NCBI RefSeq assembly: GCF_020169515.1
Contig: NZ_JAHMHW010000005.1
Location: forward strand, 282,593-346,592
Direction of reading: 5' to 3'
DNA: 64,000 nucleotides
Source: Paenibacillus vietnamensis
GTDB taxonomy: Bacteria > Bacillota > Bacilli > Paenibacillales > Paenibacillaceae
Under the pieces are notes generated by a model. The model saw nothing but the letters and a program-made list of their open reading frames with translations, was not told the origin of the DNA and did not search any database. Both the position numbers and the translations under genes were made by a program. Of this stretch, positions 1 through 8,868 are shown in pieces (position 1 is the stretch's first letter; every line of letters begins with the position of its first letter).

Positions 1-8
1 AAAGAAAC

Positions 9-28
9 ATTCTGCTGCAAAAAGTGCA
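9..28. repeat. partial copy of the TCTGCTGCA hairpin family
   Basis: The sequence TCTGCTGCAAAAAGTGCA matches the left arm and loop of the hairpin repeats found in tandem at 15.6, 19.8 and 43 kb. The right arm decays after TGCA. Because it lies at the window edge, it could be the tail of another array to the left or an isolated degenerate copy. Confidence 0.5.
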
Positions 29-117
29 TTCTAGCTGACCAGCAAAGGGACAACATTCCCTGTAATCTACCGTATAGTGAGTAACTTACATAATAGGCTA
101 CAAATTTCTAACAGCCG

Positions 118-366
118 CTATCGTTTTTTGTTTTTGTTGCCATTGGGGCGTTTGGCGGGTGAAGCGCCGCCGTTGTCCATTGACGTATCCGTGCCGTTAG
201 CTCCGTTTCGGGCTGAGCTCTCGCCGCCGGATGAACCGCTGTCGCTGGATGTGCCGCTTCCGCCGGAGGAAACGGTGGTTTGAGTAATATTAATCGTGCC
301 TACATTGCCGAAAATAATCGTTCCTTCGTTGTTTTCGATGATGATCCTTCCGATCTGGCATCCCAT
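118..366 (-). CDS. small Gly/Ser-rich protein, possibly GerP-like spore protein
   Basis: An 82-residue protein in two parts. Residues 1-32 are a beta-rich segment (GRIIIENNEGTIIFGNVGTI) that resembles the short beta repeats of GerPA/GerPF-type spore proteins. The rest is a low-complexity Gly/Ser/Asn tail ending in a basic NKNKKR. No signal peptide or membrane segment is visible. AAAGGA lies about 12 nt upstream of the ATG, a rather long spacing. It stands alone in its strand run, with the GMC oxidoreductase beyond a decayed region. The GerP resemblance is inference from sequence style; hypothetical protein is the safe name. Confidence 0.5.
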   Translation of the reverse strand: MGCQIGRIIIENNEGTIIFGNVGTINITQTTVSSGGSGTSSDSGSSGGESSARNGANGTDTSMDNGGASPAKRPNGNKNKKR

Positions 367-452
367 CTATCATCAGCAATCCTTTCATCGGCTCTATTAG
401 ATTCATAATGCTGCATATACTCATTCTATGAGTCAATGAAAGGATAGGTATT

Positions 453-483
453 GGCGCTTCGTAGAGGTACAGGCGCCTTTTTT
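453..483 (+). terminator. weak hairpin with T-run
   Basis: GGCGC and GCGCC arms separated by 15 nt are followed by six T on the plus strand. No intact plus-strand gene ends just before it, so it may be a leftover of a lost gene. Confidence 0.3.
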
Positions 484-550
484 ATGATGTTTGAGAGGAG
501 GAGCATAATCTATAGCGAATCTATATCTTACATTAATTTCCGTTTACTAA

Positions 551-703
551 GAACTTATCGGGTTCATCACGAATGCTCCCGAATTTGAATGGATGACCGG
601 TATTCTGGGAACCAGGGATGCGCATGGGCTGTATGAGCAGTTTGAGTTTCAAAGAGAACCGGATCGGTTTATGAAAAGAGTGCCGCAAGCCCGGAAAACG
701 TAA
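551..703 (+). pseudogene. C-terminal remnant of a GNAT N-acetyltransferase
   Basis: An open stretch of about 50 codons without a usable start reads ELIGFITNAPEFEWM, then LGTRDAHGLYEQFEFQ and PDRFMKR before a TAA. The LGTRDAHGLYxxFGF...ERFM pattern is typical of the C-terminal end of one group of small GNAT acetyltransferases, including the beta-bulge tyrosine region. An in-frame stop at 548 cuts off the upstream part, and the acetyl-CoA binding A motif (Q/RxxGxG/A) is absent. It is therefore a gene fragment left after deletion, not a functional enzyme. Confidence 0.6.
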
Positions 704-733
704 TGGTAGCCGGAGAAATTTTTTAAGTCGCAG

Positions 734-2224
734 TCATCCATCGATCCTCTCACTCAAATAATCCGCTGTGCGTATAGCCAGGGCCACGGTCGTCAGCGTC
801 GGGTTCGCCGCACCGCTTGAAGGCAGAACGCTGTTGTCGGCAACATACAAACCTCGAACGCCATGGAGCTGGCCGAAAGGATCGACCGCTGAAGTCAAAG
901 GATCCTCTCCCATCCGGCACGTTCCCGACTCGTGATTGTCGTTTCCCGGGAGCGACAGGCATAGGGGGAGCATAAACGACGAAGATTTGCCCGTAATGGC
1001 GGCTGCCGCTTGCCGGATGAAATCCGCCATCCGATCGATCACTTCCCGGTCTTTGTCGCTATAAGAGAATTGAACCTGGATTTCCGGAACTCCATAAAGA
1101 TCCCTCCGATTTTTGTCCAGCATTACCCTGTTTTCAAACCTCGATTCGACCCTTCCGTAACTAAGAATACGCACCTCCCAATCCTCTCGGACCGGTTTTT
1201 GCTCATATTGGGGATACCAGGCAAACGATCCCGGCCCCTGGATTTGCAGCTGAAACGGCCGCCCCTCCGAAGCCGGATACAGAATGCCTAACGTGCCGAG
1301 CACCTCCGGGAACCCTTCGACGTTCAGCGTTAAAACCCCCGTTAAACTGGAATGGTTCGTTAAATAACGGCCGATCGCCGGCCCTTGAATACCCGAATTC
1401 AGAAGAAGCCGCGGAGTCTCGAAGGTGCTGCCGGACAATATGATATTTTTTGCTTCGAGCGCATACGGTTTTAAATCCTTTGACATGACCGTAAGGCCCA
1501 GCGCTTGGCCATTTTCGACGTGAACCTGCACGGCGCGCGCCTTAACCGCAAAATCGAAAGACATCAAATTTAACGCCTCGGCAAAAAAGGAAATCGAACT
1601 GAAAAACGCATCCGAGCGGACTTCGCCATACCGGGTTGCGGTCAAATCAACTGCCATCGGAATCTCCACGGCATCGTCAAAACCCGTATTCCATAGTCTT
1701 TCCAGCAAAATTTGCGTGATTGAAGACCCGGCGGCATAAGCCTGCGTAACATGCATCGCTTGCTCTGCCAGCTTGTAATAAAACTGCATTTCCCGCAGCG
1801 GAATCGGCCATTGCCGCATATCGGAGGCTGGCATTCGGGGGCTGACCGTTCCCCAAGTCAGGGTTCTGCCGCCCAGCGCAAACAGCTGCCGGGCACCGGG
1901 AAATTCGGGAAGCGTGAGCCCAAGCGGCCTTAATATGCGCGGGTTATAGATGTAGTCAAACCATCGGCCCCGGTTCAATGTCGGCACGTTCCATGCATGT
2001 CCCGGAGTCATCAAGCCGCCCGCATCGATAATGCCGACTTTTCGTCCGGTTCCGCGCCATTGATTGCACAGCCGCCACAGCGCCGCGCCTCCCCCTGCAC
2101 CTGTACCTACTACCAGCACGTCATACCGGGTACGCTCCATCTGTTCCAATCCAACGAGAGGAATCCAGGTATCCTGCGGTGTTTCCGGGAAGGGCAGCGG
2201 ACATGCAGGAAAAACAGAGTCCAT
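734..2224 (-). CDS. GMC family oxidoreductase
   Basis: A 496-residue flavin enzyme of the glucose-methanol-choline family, expected to oxidise an alcohol or sugar with FAD. The dinucleotide-binding loop GTGAGGGAALWRL is at residues 40-52 after a short N-terminal extension. ALGGRTLTWGTVSPRMP is the usual FAD/substrate loop near residue 120. The C-terminal catalytic block holds NHESGTCRMG (His431) and ADNSVLPSSGAANPT (Asn474), the His/Asn pair of the family. GGAGG lies 8 nt before the ATG. No signal peptide is seen, so it is probably cytoplasmic or spore-associated. A clearly related but broken paralogue lies at 24.4-25.4 kb beside gerP-like genes. Substrate unknown. Confidence 0.9.
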   Translation of the reverse strand: MDSVFPACPLPFPETPQDTWIPLVGLEQMERTRYDVLVVGTGAGGGAALWRLCNQWRGTGRKVGIIDAGGLMTPGHAWNVPTLNRGRWFDYIYNPRILRPLGLTLPEFPGARQLFALGGRTLTWGTVSPRMPASDMRQWPIPLREMQFYYKLAEQAMHVTQAYAAGSSITQILLERLWNTGFDDAVEIPMAVDLTATRYGEVRSDAFFSSISFFAEALNLMSFDFAVKARAVQVHVENGQALGLTVMSKDLKPYALEAKNIILSGSTFETPRLLLNSGIQGPAIGRYLTNHSSLTGVLTLNVEGFPEVLGTLGILYPASEGRPFQLQIQGPGSFAWYPQYEQKPVREDWEVRILSYGRVESRFENRVMLDKNRRDLYGVPEIQVQFSYSDKDREVIDRMADFIRQAAAAITGKSSSFMLPLCLSLPGNDNHESGTCRMGEDPLTSAVDPFGQLHGVRGLYVADNSVLPSSGAANPTLTTVALAIRTADYLSERIDG

Positions 2225-2468
2225 AGCGCATACCTCCGGGTCAAAATACGATTTTCAAGTATATGCATATGACTTTATTGAAATTTTTATGATATTATCT
2301 TTTTTTACAAAATATAGGCGATAGCCGATAAATGCGCGCTTGTACCTGAGGAAAGAGCGCAGTCATTCTTGCCCTAGCAGATATATGATGGTAGGACACG
2401 GGAACAGATCAGTCAGCAGGCTCCTGTCAGCTTTACATTGACCAGCCTATAAGGAGAGGTGGCTAAGA

Positions 2469-3695
2469 GTGAGTAATTGTATTCCTCCTAATGAAAAAAA
2501 GAATGTTTTATCCAAATTAAAAGACCTGAAGCTTCATGCTGCACCATACAAAAAAATTTGCAAAAAATGTGAAGAGAGTGTTGAAGTCGAGAAGACTATC
2601 ATGAGGATGGAATTCCACGAGAAGGTGATTAAAGGAAAAAGGAAATGCAAGAGGAAGCGCGGACCCGTCGGTCCTCAAGGGCCTGCAGGGCCAAGGGGAC
2701 TTCGCGGACCGCAAGGACCGCAAGGGCCGGCGGGACCTGGCTGTATAGAGCCGCCGCCTGTCGCCACTCAAATCGTGTATGTCAATAAAGCGGGTAATGA
2801 CGCGACGGCAGACGGCTCCGAATGCCATCCGTTTCTGACGGTTACGGCGGCGATGGCTTCCATTGTGGACGCTACGCCAACGAAGCGTTATGCGATTGTC
2901 ATCGGTCCCGGCAACTATTCCGAACCGCTGGTTCATCTTAAAGCAAACGTTCAATTAGTCGGAGCCAGCACTTTATTGACAAGATTGTCTATTCCGTTCG
3001 ATATCAACGATCCGACTTGGTTTGAAACCGGCTTTGTGAATGATAACCGTTCCGGCTTCGTTGATCTGACCCTGCTCACAGGCCCGCTTGACTTTAACTT
3101 TGTAACAGCCAGCAGCTTTAGCGGCAAGTTGTTTTTTGTCAGCGTCAATATAACACCGTCTCCGACCTTTACTGCTCTAACGACCTCCGTCAACCAAGTC
3201 AATATCCGGGATTGCATGCTGTCCTCCGGGTACACGCAAAACGGGATTAACATGGTTATGTTCGCATCCTTTGTTTCCAGCGGCAATATCGTAATCAACT
3301 CTCAAGCGACGACAGATGCTCAAGTCAATCTGGTCGGCGGCGGCATCAACGGAAATGTGATCATCAACGTTCAATCCGGCCATATTCCGATCGATCCTTT
3401 GAATCTAACCAGCTTTGCGATTACAGAAAATATTTTCAACCCGTTCCCGAATTCGGGGCAGCTTATCGTAAATGGAGTCAATAACGTAATCACAAGAGTC
3501 AGAGCGACTGTCGATTCGATTCCGATTCGTTCCCGGGTAATACTCACTGGCACGAATACTACCCTAATTAGAGTGGACGATGCATTTGGACTAGCCTATA
3601 CGTCTGGCAACCCGGCGAACTGGGTGGATCCTGATCCGACGACCGTACAAGAAGCATTGGATCGAATTGCAGCGCAAATTGGTCCTATAGCCTAA
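2469..3695 (+). CDS. collagen-like and beta-helix spore-surface protein
   Basis: A 408-residue protein with three zones. Residues 1-65 are Lys/Cys-rich and basic. About nine Gly-X-Y triplets follow (GPVGPQGPAGPRGLRGPQG...). The remainder, from about residue 100, is repetitive and rich in Val, Asn and Gly, starting with a pectin-lyase-type motif (IVYVNKAGNDATADGSECHPF...AMASI), as expected for a right-handed parallel beta-helix. The C-terminal NWVDPDPTTVQEALDRIAA is a motif often seen at the ends of exosporium or tail-fibre-like proteins. There is no signal peptide. The GTG start has AAGGAGAGGTGG just upstream. Collagen triplets plus no export signal in a spore former suggest exosporium or spore-coat location; this is inference. 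Confidence 0.88.
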   Translation: MSNCIPPNEKKNVLSKLKDLKLHAAPYKKICKKCEESVEVEKTIMRMEFHEKVIKGKRKCKRKRGPVGPQGPAGPRGLRGPQGPQGPAGPGCIEPPPVATQIVYVNKAGNDATADGSECHPFLTVTAAMASIVDATPTKRYAIVIGPGNYSEPLVHLKANVQLVGASTLLTRLSIPFDINDPTWFETGFVNDNRSGFVDLTLLTGPLDFNFVTASSFSGKLFFVSVNITPSPTFTALTTSVNQVNIRDCMLSSGYTQNGINMVMFASFVSSGNIVINSQATTDAQVNLVGGGINGNVIINVQSGHIPIDPLNLTSFAITENIFNPFPNSGQLIVNGVNNVITRVRATVDSIPIRSRVILTGTNTTLIRVDDAFGLAYTSGNPANWVDPDPTTVQEALDRIAAQIGPIA

Positions 3696-3755
3696 GGCCT
3701 GATGTCCGGCATCAGCAGAGAAATGTCAGGACAAGCCGTACAAGGTCAATAAGCT

Positions 3756-3808
3756 CAAAAAAAGCGGAAGCCCAGGAATGCATGACCGTTCCTGGGCCGC
3801 CGCTTTTT
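3756..3808. terminator. bidirectional rho-independent terminator
   Basis: Stem arms at 3763-3778 and 3789-3804 pair over 14 of 16 positions (CCCAGGAA with TTCCTGGG at the top). There are A residues on the left and T residues on the right. It serves the collagen-like gene on plus and the GH130 gene on minus, which converge here. Confidence 0.85.
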
Positions 3809-3835
3809 ATAAGTTAGACGTCGATATTCGGACGA

Positions 3836-5020
3836 TTAAACCGTTAAAGACATATTCCGCTCGATCAAAGCGATGCGCTGCTCCACGCAGGCGTAAGAGC
3901 GGAGCGGGTCCTCCGGCGTGTTAATGCAATAGTCAAGAAGCTGGCCGACCGTCGTTACCGCTACGTGGCAGCGGGTGTCCGACGACGCATAATAGATGTA
4001 GACGTCTCCGTTCTCTCTGGCGATGACGCCGTTGCAGAACGCTACGTTGGAGACGTCGCCAACCCGCTCGATGCCTTCCGGCGCAAGCAGGTGTCCGCCC
4101 GGGCGATGCGTGACCATGTCAGGCTCTTTCAGATCGGAGAGGAAGGCATACAGGACGTAACGAAGCCCGGCAGCAGTATTGCGCACTCCGTGAGCGATAT
4201 GGATCCAGCCTTTATCCGTTTTGATCGGAGCGGGACCCTGGCCGTTCTTGACTTCCTTGATCGTATGATAATGGCGCTCATCGATAATCGTCTCGCTTTC
4301 GATCACCGCGTTCTCGATCGTAGCCGACAATCCCCAGCCGATGCCGCCGCCGGAGCCCGTATCGATGAAGCCGTCCTGCGGGCGGGTGTAGAACGCATAT
4401 TGGCCGCCAACAAACTCGGGATGCAGCACGACGTTGCGCTGCTGGTTCGAAGCCGTCTTCAAATCCGCGAGACGCTCCCACTGCTTCAAATCTTTTGTTC
4501 TTACGATGCCGCATTGCGCAACGGCGCTGGATAAATCGCCCTTCGGAGCATTCGGGTCCTTTCTTTCCGTACAGAACAAGCCATAGATCCAGCCGTCCTC
4601 ATGCTGAACGAGTCTCATGTCATAAACGTTAATATCCGGATCGCTCGTCTCGGGCAGAAGAACCGGGAAATCCCGGAACCGGAAGCCGTCTACGCCGCTG
4701 TCGCTTTCGGCAATGGCAAAAAACGATTTGCGGTCATTGCCCTCAACTCTTGCAACGAGGTAGTATTTTCCGTTCAGGAAGATCGCTCCCGGGTTGAAGA
4801 CGCAGTGGACGCCAAGGCGTTCCATGAAATAGGGGTTCGTCTCCGGGTTGAAATCGTACTTCCACTCCAGCGGGGCATGCCCCGCTGTCAGCACGGGATG
4901 CTCGTACCGGTCGAAAATGCCGTTTCCGAGCTCTGCCGGCTTGTTTTTACGGGCGATTAGCGCCTCGTAGCGCTCTGTCAACTGCTGCTTGCGCTGTTGA
5001 AATAGACTCATGAAATCCAA
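3836..5020 (-). CDS. GH130 4-O-beta-D-mannosyl-D-glucose phosphorylase
   Basis: A 394-residue glycoside phosphorylase of family GH130. It has the five-bladed propeller signature segments [40 protein letters not shown] and [20 protein letters not shown], and length and motifs fit the mannosylglucose phosphorylase type. The expected reaction is phosphorolysis of beta-1,4-mannosyl-glucose to mannose 1-phosphate and glucose in the cytoplasm. It is the last gene of the minus-strand set after the epimerase (14 nt gap) and the mannanase. That is the set required to turn mannobiose into mannosylglucose and split it. A mannosylphosphorylase acting on mannobiose directly is the main alternative, but the epimerase next door argues for the mannosylglucose enzyme. 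Confidence 0.92.
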   Translation of the reverse strand: MDFMSLFQQRKQQLTERYEALIARKNKPAELGNGIFDRYEHPVLTAGHAPLEWKYDFNPETNPYFMERLGVHCVFNPGAIFLNGKYYLVARVEGNDRKSFFAIAESDSGVDGFRFRDFPVLLPETSDPDINVYDMRLVQHEDGWIYGLFCTERKDPNAPKGDLSSAVAQCGIVRTKDLKQWERLADLKTASNQQRNVVLHPEFVGGQYAFYTRPQDGFIDTGSGGGIGWGLSATIENAVIESETIIDERHYHTIKEVKNGQGPAPIKTDKGWIHIAHGVRNTAAGLRYVLYAFLSDLKEPDMVTHRPGGHLLAPEGIERVGDVSNVAFCNGVIARENGDVYIYYASSDTRCHVAVTTVGQLLDYCINTPEDPLRSYACVEQRIALIERNMSLTV

Positions 5021-5034
5021 TCCTCCATTATGAT

Positions 5035-6243
5035 TTAATGTGCTGCCGTCACGCCGCCAAGGCGCTCAAGCATTTCGAAGCATGCACGCCCGTTATGGTA
5101 CGGGCATTTCCAAGGGCTGACCTTTTGCTCGTTGCTGCTCGGCTTTCCGTCGCGGGTCACGCTCCAATGCCATTCGCCGAACTCCTTGTCAACGATGAAG
5201 CTTTCAATGAAACGCCAGGACCGCTCGGCCGCTTCGCGGTATTTGGCGTCGCCCGTCATCTGATAGGCATTATAAAAGCCGACGACCGCCTCGGCCTGCG
5301 GCCACCAGTCCTTGTGCGAATCGATTAGCGTGCCGTCACCGTCCGCCTCGTTAAACATGCCGCCGTCCGTGTCGATGCCTTCGTTCAAAGCTGCCTCCGC
5401 CATGCGGAGCGCGACGGCTTTTACCTCCTCCAGAAGCGCTTCATCGCCGAGCACCTCGGCCGCTTCGACAAGCAGCCAGCTGCCTTCGATATCGTGGCCG
5501 TACGAAATATGCTCCGATTTGCCGCTCCATTGCTCGTCGAAGAAGAGGATGAAGTGCGCGGTATCCGCGTCAACAATATGCTTGACCGTCACCTCGATCA
5601 GCTCCTTCAGCTTCCCGTGCAGCTGCTCCGACTTCCATACTCGGTACAGATTCGTATAGGCTTCCATGATATGGAGGTGGGTGTTCATCGATTTTTTCTC
5701 GTTCAAATCCTTTTCGCTCAAGCTGTTGTCGTCCGTTTCCCGCCATTCCCGGGTCATCGCTTCGAAATATCCCTTGTACTCCTTGTCGTAGCTGTAACGT
5801 TCCAATATATCGTACAGCTCGACCGCCTGCCGGAACGCCGCCTCGTTACCCGTCGCCCGGTAATACTCGGAGAACGCATAGATGGCGAACGCTTGCCCGT
5901 ACACCTGCTTCTTGGTATCCAGCGGATGTCCGCCGGCATCCACCATCCAGTACAGGCCGCCGAATTCCGGATCGATAAAATGTTCAAGGATGTACTGGTA
6001 GGCCCGATCGGCGACGGCCAAATACCGTTCATCGCCGAAGAGGCGGAACGCCGACGCGAAGGTCCACAAAATGCGGGTGTTCAGCACAAGGCTTTTGCCC
6101 GCCTCGGGATTCACGCTCAAGTCGCGGCCGATATAACCGTAAAAGCCGCCGCGCCGCTCGTCGACCGCATGATTCATCCAGAAGCCGAGGATATTGTCGT
6201 CCAGCTCCCTACGGATGCTGTTCAGCCACTGCCGATCACTCAT
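5035..6243 (-). CDS. cellobiose/mannobiose 2-epimerase (AGE family)
   Basis: A 402-residue (alpha/alpha)6-barrel enzyme of the N-acylglucosamine 2-epimerase family. It shows the cellobiose-2-epimerase pattern: [15 protein letters not shown] (His189/His191), [10 protein letters not shown] (His250), [12 protein letters not shown] and a C-terminal [13 protein letters not shown] (His383). Family members convert the reducing-end glucose of beta-1,4 disaccharides to mannose and back, here probably mannobiose to mannosylglucose. The frame is open further upstream, but AAAGGAGAG before the ATG at 6243 fixes the start. That ATG overlaps the TGA of the mannanase gene by four bases (ATGA), so the two are translationally coupled. 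Confidence 0.92.
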   Translation of the reverse strand: MSDRQWLNSIRRELDDNILGFWMNHAVDERRGGFYGYIGRDLSVNPEAGKSLVLNTRILWTFASAFRLFGDERYLAVADRAYQYILEHFIDPEFGGLYWMVDAGGHPLDTKKQVYGQAFAIYAFSEYYRATGNEAAFRQAVELYDILERYSYDKEYKGYFEAMTREWRETDDNSLSEKDLNEKKSMNTHLHIMEAYTNLYRVWKSEQLHGKLKELIEVTVKHIVDADTAHFILFFDEQWSGKSEHISYGHDIEGSWLLVEAAEVLGDEALLEEVKAVALRMAEAALNEGIDTDGGMFNEADGDGTLIDSHKDWWPQAEAVVGFYNAYQMTGDAKYREAAERSWRFIESFIVDKEFGEWHWSVTRDGKPSSNEQKVSPWKCPYHNGRACFEMLERLGGVTAAH

Positions 6244-7202
6244 CTTGCCGCACTCTCCTTTATTTTGGCTCCGAAAAATTCCCGGACCGTCCGCTCCGCC
6301 TGCTTGCCGAACATGCAGTAATCGTCGTTCCCGGAAGCCATGCTTTCCTCGTAAAGCTTCGCCGGCCAGTCCCACAGCATAAAGCCGCCGACCCAGCCGC
6401 GCTTCTCGCACGCCCCGAACATATCCTCGTAAAAGAGCCGCTGCGCCTCCTCGCTTGGCGCCCCCTGAAGTCCCCAATCGTTTGGCAGGTGTTGCGAGCC
6501 TTCACGGCTCGGGCAGCCGGCCTCCATGAAGAAAAACGGCTTTCCGTGACGAAGGGTAACCTGTTCGATCCGGTCCAGCTGCTCCTCCCAGGTGCCGACC
6601 GGGTAATAACCGCTGGAGGAGATGACATCGACGGCATCCCACCATTTGACCTGATCCTCCTGGTATTTGTCGCAGTTGTAGGTCACGATCCCGGAATAAA
6701 CGCGCCGAACCTCTGCGATCAGGCTGCGCCATTCGGACTCGCGGCGGTCTGTCTGCACCATTTCGCAGCCGATGCACAGCATCTCGCAGCCGGTTTCCTC
6801 GGCGATTCGCGCATAATGAAGAATGAATTCCGTGTAGGAAGCGAACCATTCGGACCATTTCGGCTCGCAAGGAACGTCGATATCAAAAAAATTAATGTGA
6901 GCCCGCCACGTACCGTCCGCGCAGTTGACGACCGGCTTCAGGCAGACCGATAAGCCAAGCTCCTTCGCTTTGCGGATGGCGGCATAAACCTCCTCGTCCG
7001 TAACGGTAGGGGCCTCGCGGAATTTGATTTGAGTTGCCTGCGCATGATCCTGAAGGGCGCCGAGAGTGATCGCCGTCCAATTCACGTTCAGCCGCTCGGC
7101 CATAAGCTCCATCGACCGGTCCGCCTCGGGTCCGGTCCAGGTGCCGCGGACACCGGTCCAGCCCCAGGTCATCCCGCCGATATAGGCGGATCGATTTGAC
7201 AT
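6240..7202 (-). CDS. GH113 beta-1,4-mannanase
   Basis: A 320-residue TIM-barrel glycoside hydrolase of family GH113. The N-terminal GGMTWGWTGVRGTW, the IGCEM motif (Glu147, acid/base) and FFMEAGCPS (Glu227, nucleophile) match this family, whose characterised members are endo-beta-mannanases such as the Alicyclobacillus enzyme. No signal peptide is present (it begins MSNRSAYIGG), so it should act inside the cell on imported manno-oligosaccharides. It is the first gene of the minus-strand mannan set, and its stop codon overlaps the epimerase start. It diverges from the sugar ABC importer across a 283-bp promoter region containing a perfect palindrome. Confidence 0.92.
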   Translation of the reverse strand: MSNRSAYIGGMTWGWTGVRGTWTGPEADRSMELMAERLNVNWTAITLGALQDHAQATQIKFREAPTVTDEEVYAAIRKAKELGLSVCLKPVVNCADGTWRAHINFFDIDVPCEPKWSEWFASYTEFILHYARIAEETGCEMLCIGCEMVQTDRRESEWRSLIAEVRRVYSGIVTYNCDKYQEDQVKWWDAVDVISSSGYYPVGTWEEQLDRIEQVTLRHGKPFFFMEAGCPSREGSQHLPNDWGLQGAPSEEAQRLFYEDMFGACEKRGWVGGFMLWDWPAKLYEESMASGNDDYCMFGKQAERTVREFFGAKIKESAAR

Positions 7203-7254
7203 TGAAATCGCCTCGTTTCTTGACTAACAGATTTTGTTATTGCTAATAATGCGT

Positions 7255-7268
7255 TTGTTATATAACAA
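7255..7268. promoter_or_regulatory. perfect 14-bp palindrome, candidate operator of the mannan locus
   Basis: TTGTTATATAACAA is its own reverse complement. It lies 53 bp before the mannanase start and about 217 bp before the binding-protein gene, in the divergent promoter region. An imperfect related dyad (TTGTTAT near 7234 with TAATAA) lies just beside it. No dedicated LacI-type regulator is encoded in the locus; the protein that binds is unknown. Confidence 0.5.
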
Positions 7269-7485
7269 GTTAACAGGGATTCACTCCGGTTGGCAATACT
7301 TTTTTTTATTACTTATTAATATACATAGGAACCCGAAAAATCCGCATCCGGCAACGAAGATAGCGTTTTCTCACGATGTCATTTGAAGACCAGAAATCGC
7401 AGTTGAAACCATTTTAGTCCGTTCCTTTATCGGGTATGATCGGAATGTAAGCGGAATCAACAAACGATAGCAGGGGGATTGTAAG

Positions 7486-8787
7486 ATGAAAAAAACCTAT
7501 TCGTTAGCTTTAGTTTCTGTAATCATGCTAACAACATTGGCGGCATGCGGAGGGAATAACGCGGAAACGAATAACACCTCGCAGACGAACAATGCGGGCA
7601 GCGGCACGGCGACGAGCGAGCCGGGCTCAGCATCGGACATTTCCGGCGAGCTTGTTTTTCTGACGAACAGGACGGACATGATCGACAAGCAGTACGCCGA
7701 TTACGAGAAACGCTTTGAAGAGAAGTATCCGGGCGTCGACCTGAAGTTCGAAGCGATCACGGATTACGACAAAACGTTGAAAATCCGCATCGCCTCCGGC
7801 GACTTCCCGGACGTCGTATTTGTGCCGTCGATTCCGAATGCGGAGCTGCCGAACTATTTTGCGCCGCTCGATGACATCCAGTTCTCCGGAGACATTCACT
7901 TCAAGGATTTGAAGGCGTACGAAGGCAAAATGTACGGCGTTTCCTCCGGCGGCTCGACGGTCGGCATCGTCTATAACAAAAATGCGTTCGAGAAGGCGGG
8001 CATTACGGAGCTGCCGAAAACATACGACGAATTTCTCGCGGCTTCGCAAAAGCTGAAGGACGCGGGCATCGTGCCGCTCGCTTCCAACTTTAAGGACAAA
8101 TGGCCCCTCGATACCTGGGTATTCGACATTCCGACGCTGATCGGCGGAGATGCCGCCCACCAGAACAAGCGCGCGGAGACGGATACGCCTTACACGTTGG
8201 ACAATGCTTACGGAAAATCATGGGGCATCATCCGCGAGCTTCACCAGAAAGGTTTCCTGGAAGCCGACGTGAACTCGACGAACTGGGAGCAATCGAAGAA
8301 GGACGTAGCCTCCGGCAAATACGGCATGTATTTGCTCGGCAACTGGGTCATCAACCAGGTGATCGAGAACGGGGCGCCGGCGGAGGATATCGGATTTTTC
8401 CCGTTCCCGGCCGACAACTCGGGCGTAGCGAAAGCGCCGCTTAACCCCGACTTCTTCTATGCGGTGAACAAAAACGGCAACGTGGGAGCCGCCAAAGCCT
8501 TCATTCACTGGATGATCGAGGAATCGGGCTACGACGATTTTGCGGGCTTCATTCCGACGCTGAAGAGCAAGGAATCCAAGCTGCCGCAGCTGGCCGAATT
8601 TAACAGCTTTGCGCCGAAGTTTTTCGAGCCGGTTTCTCCGGTGGATGCGGCGACGCAAATCCAGAACAAGGCGCAGCTTGATCAGGCGGCGGCGGTTCAG
8701 GAGTTCGTGCTGTCGAAGGATCCTCAGAAGGTGCTCGACAAGGTAAACGCAGCCTGGGCGAAAGCGAAAAAGGATCTTGGACTATAG
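7486..8787 (+). CDS. sugar ABC transporter substrate-binding lipoprotein
   Basis: A 433-residue family 1 extracellular solute-binding protein. The N-terminus MKKTYSLALVSVIMLTTLAACGG has a basic start, hydrophobic core and LAAC lipobox, so it should be a lipid-anchored extracytoplasmic receptor. A Asn/Thr/Gly-rich tether follows to residue 45. The mature part holds the type pattern DFPDVVFVPS, GKMYGVSSGGSTVGIVYNK and FIHWMIEES. AGGGGG lies just upstream of the ATG. It heads a set with two permease genes and probably captures the manno-oligosaccharides processed by the divergent enzymes; the ligand is inferred from context only. Confidence 0.92.
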   Translation: MKKTYSLALVSVIMLTTLAACGGNNAETNNTSQTNNAGSGTATSEPGSASDISGELVFLTNRTDMIDKQYADYEKRFEEKYPGVDLKFEAITDYDKTLKIRIASGDFPDVVFVPSIPNAELPNYFAPLDDIQFSGDIHFKDLKAYEGKMYGVSSGGSTVGIVYNKNAFEKAGITELPKTYDEFLAASQKLKDAGIVPLASNFKDKWPLDTWVFDIPTLIGGDAAHQNKRAETDTPYTLDNAYGKSWGIIRELHQKGFLEADVNSTNWEQSKKDVASGKYGMYLLGNWVINQVIENGAPAEDIGFFPFPADNSGVAKAPLNPDFFYAVNKNGNVGAAKAFIHWMIEESGYDDFAGFIPTLKSKESKLPQLAEFNSFAPKFFEPVSPVDAATQIQNKAQLDQAAAVQEFVLSKDPQKVLDKVNAAWAKAKKDLGL

Positions 8788-8868
8788 CGCAAAGGAGGCG
8801 CAGGGGCCGCCGCTTGTGGCGCTCCCTGCCGTCCTTTCAATTAGAAAGAAGCAGGAAGGGGTTGTCCT

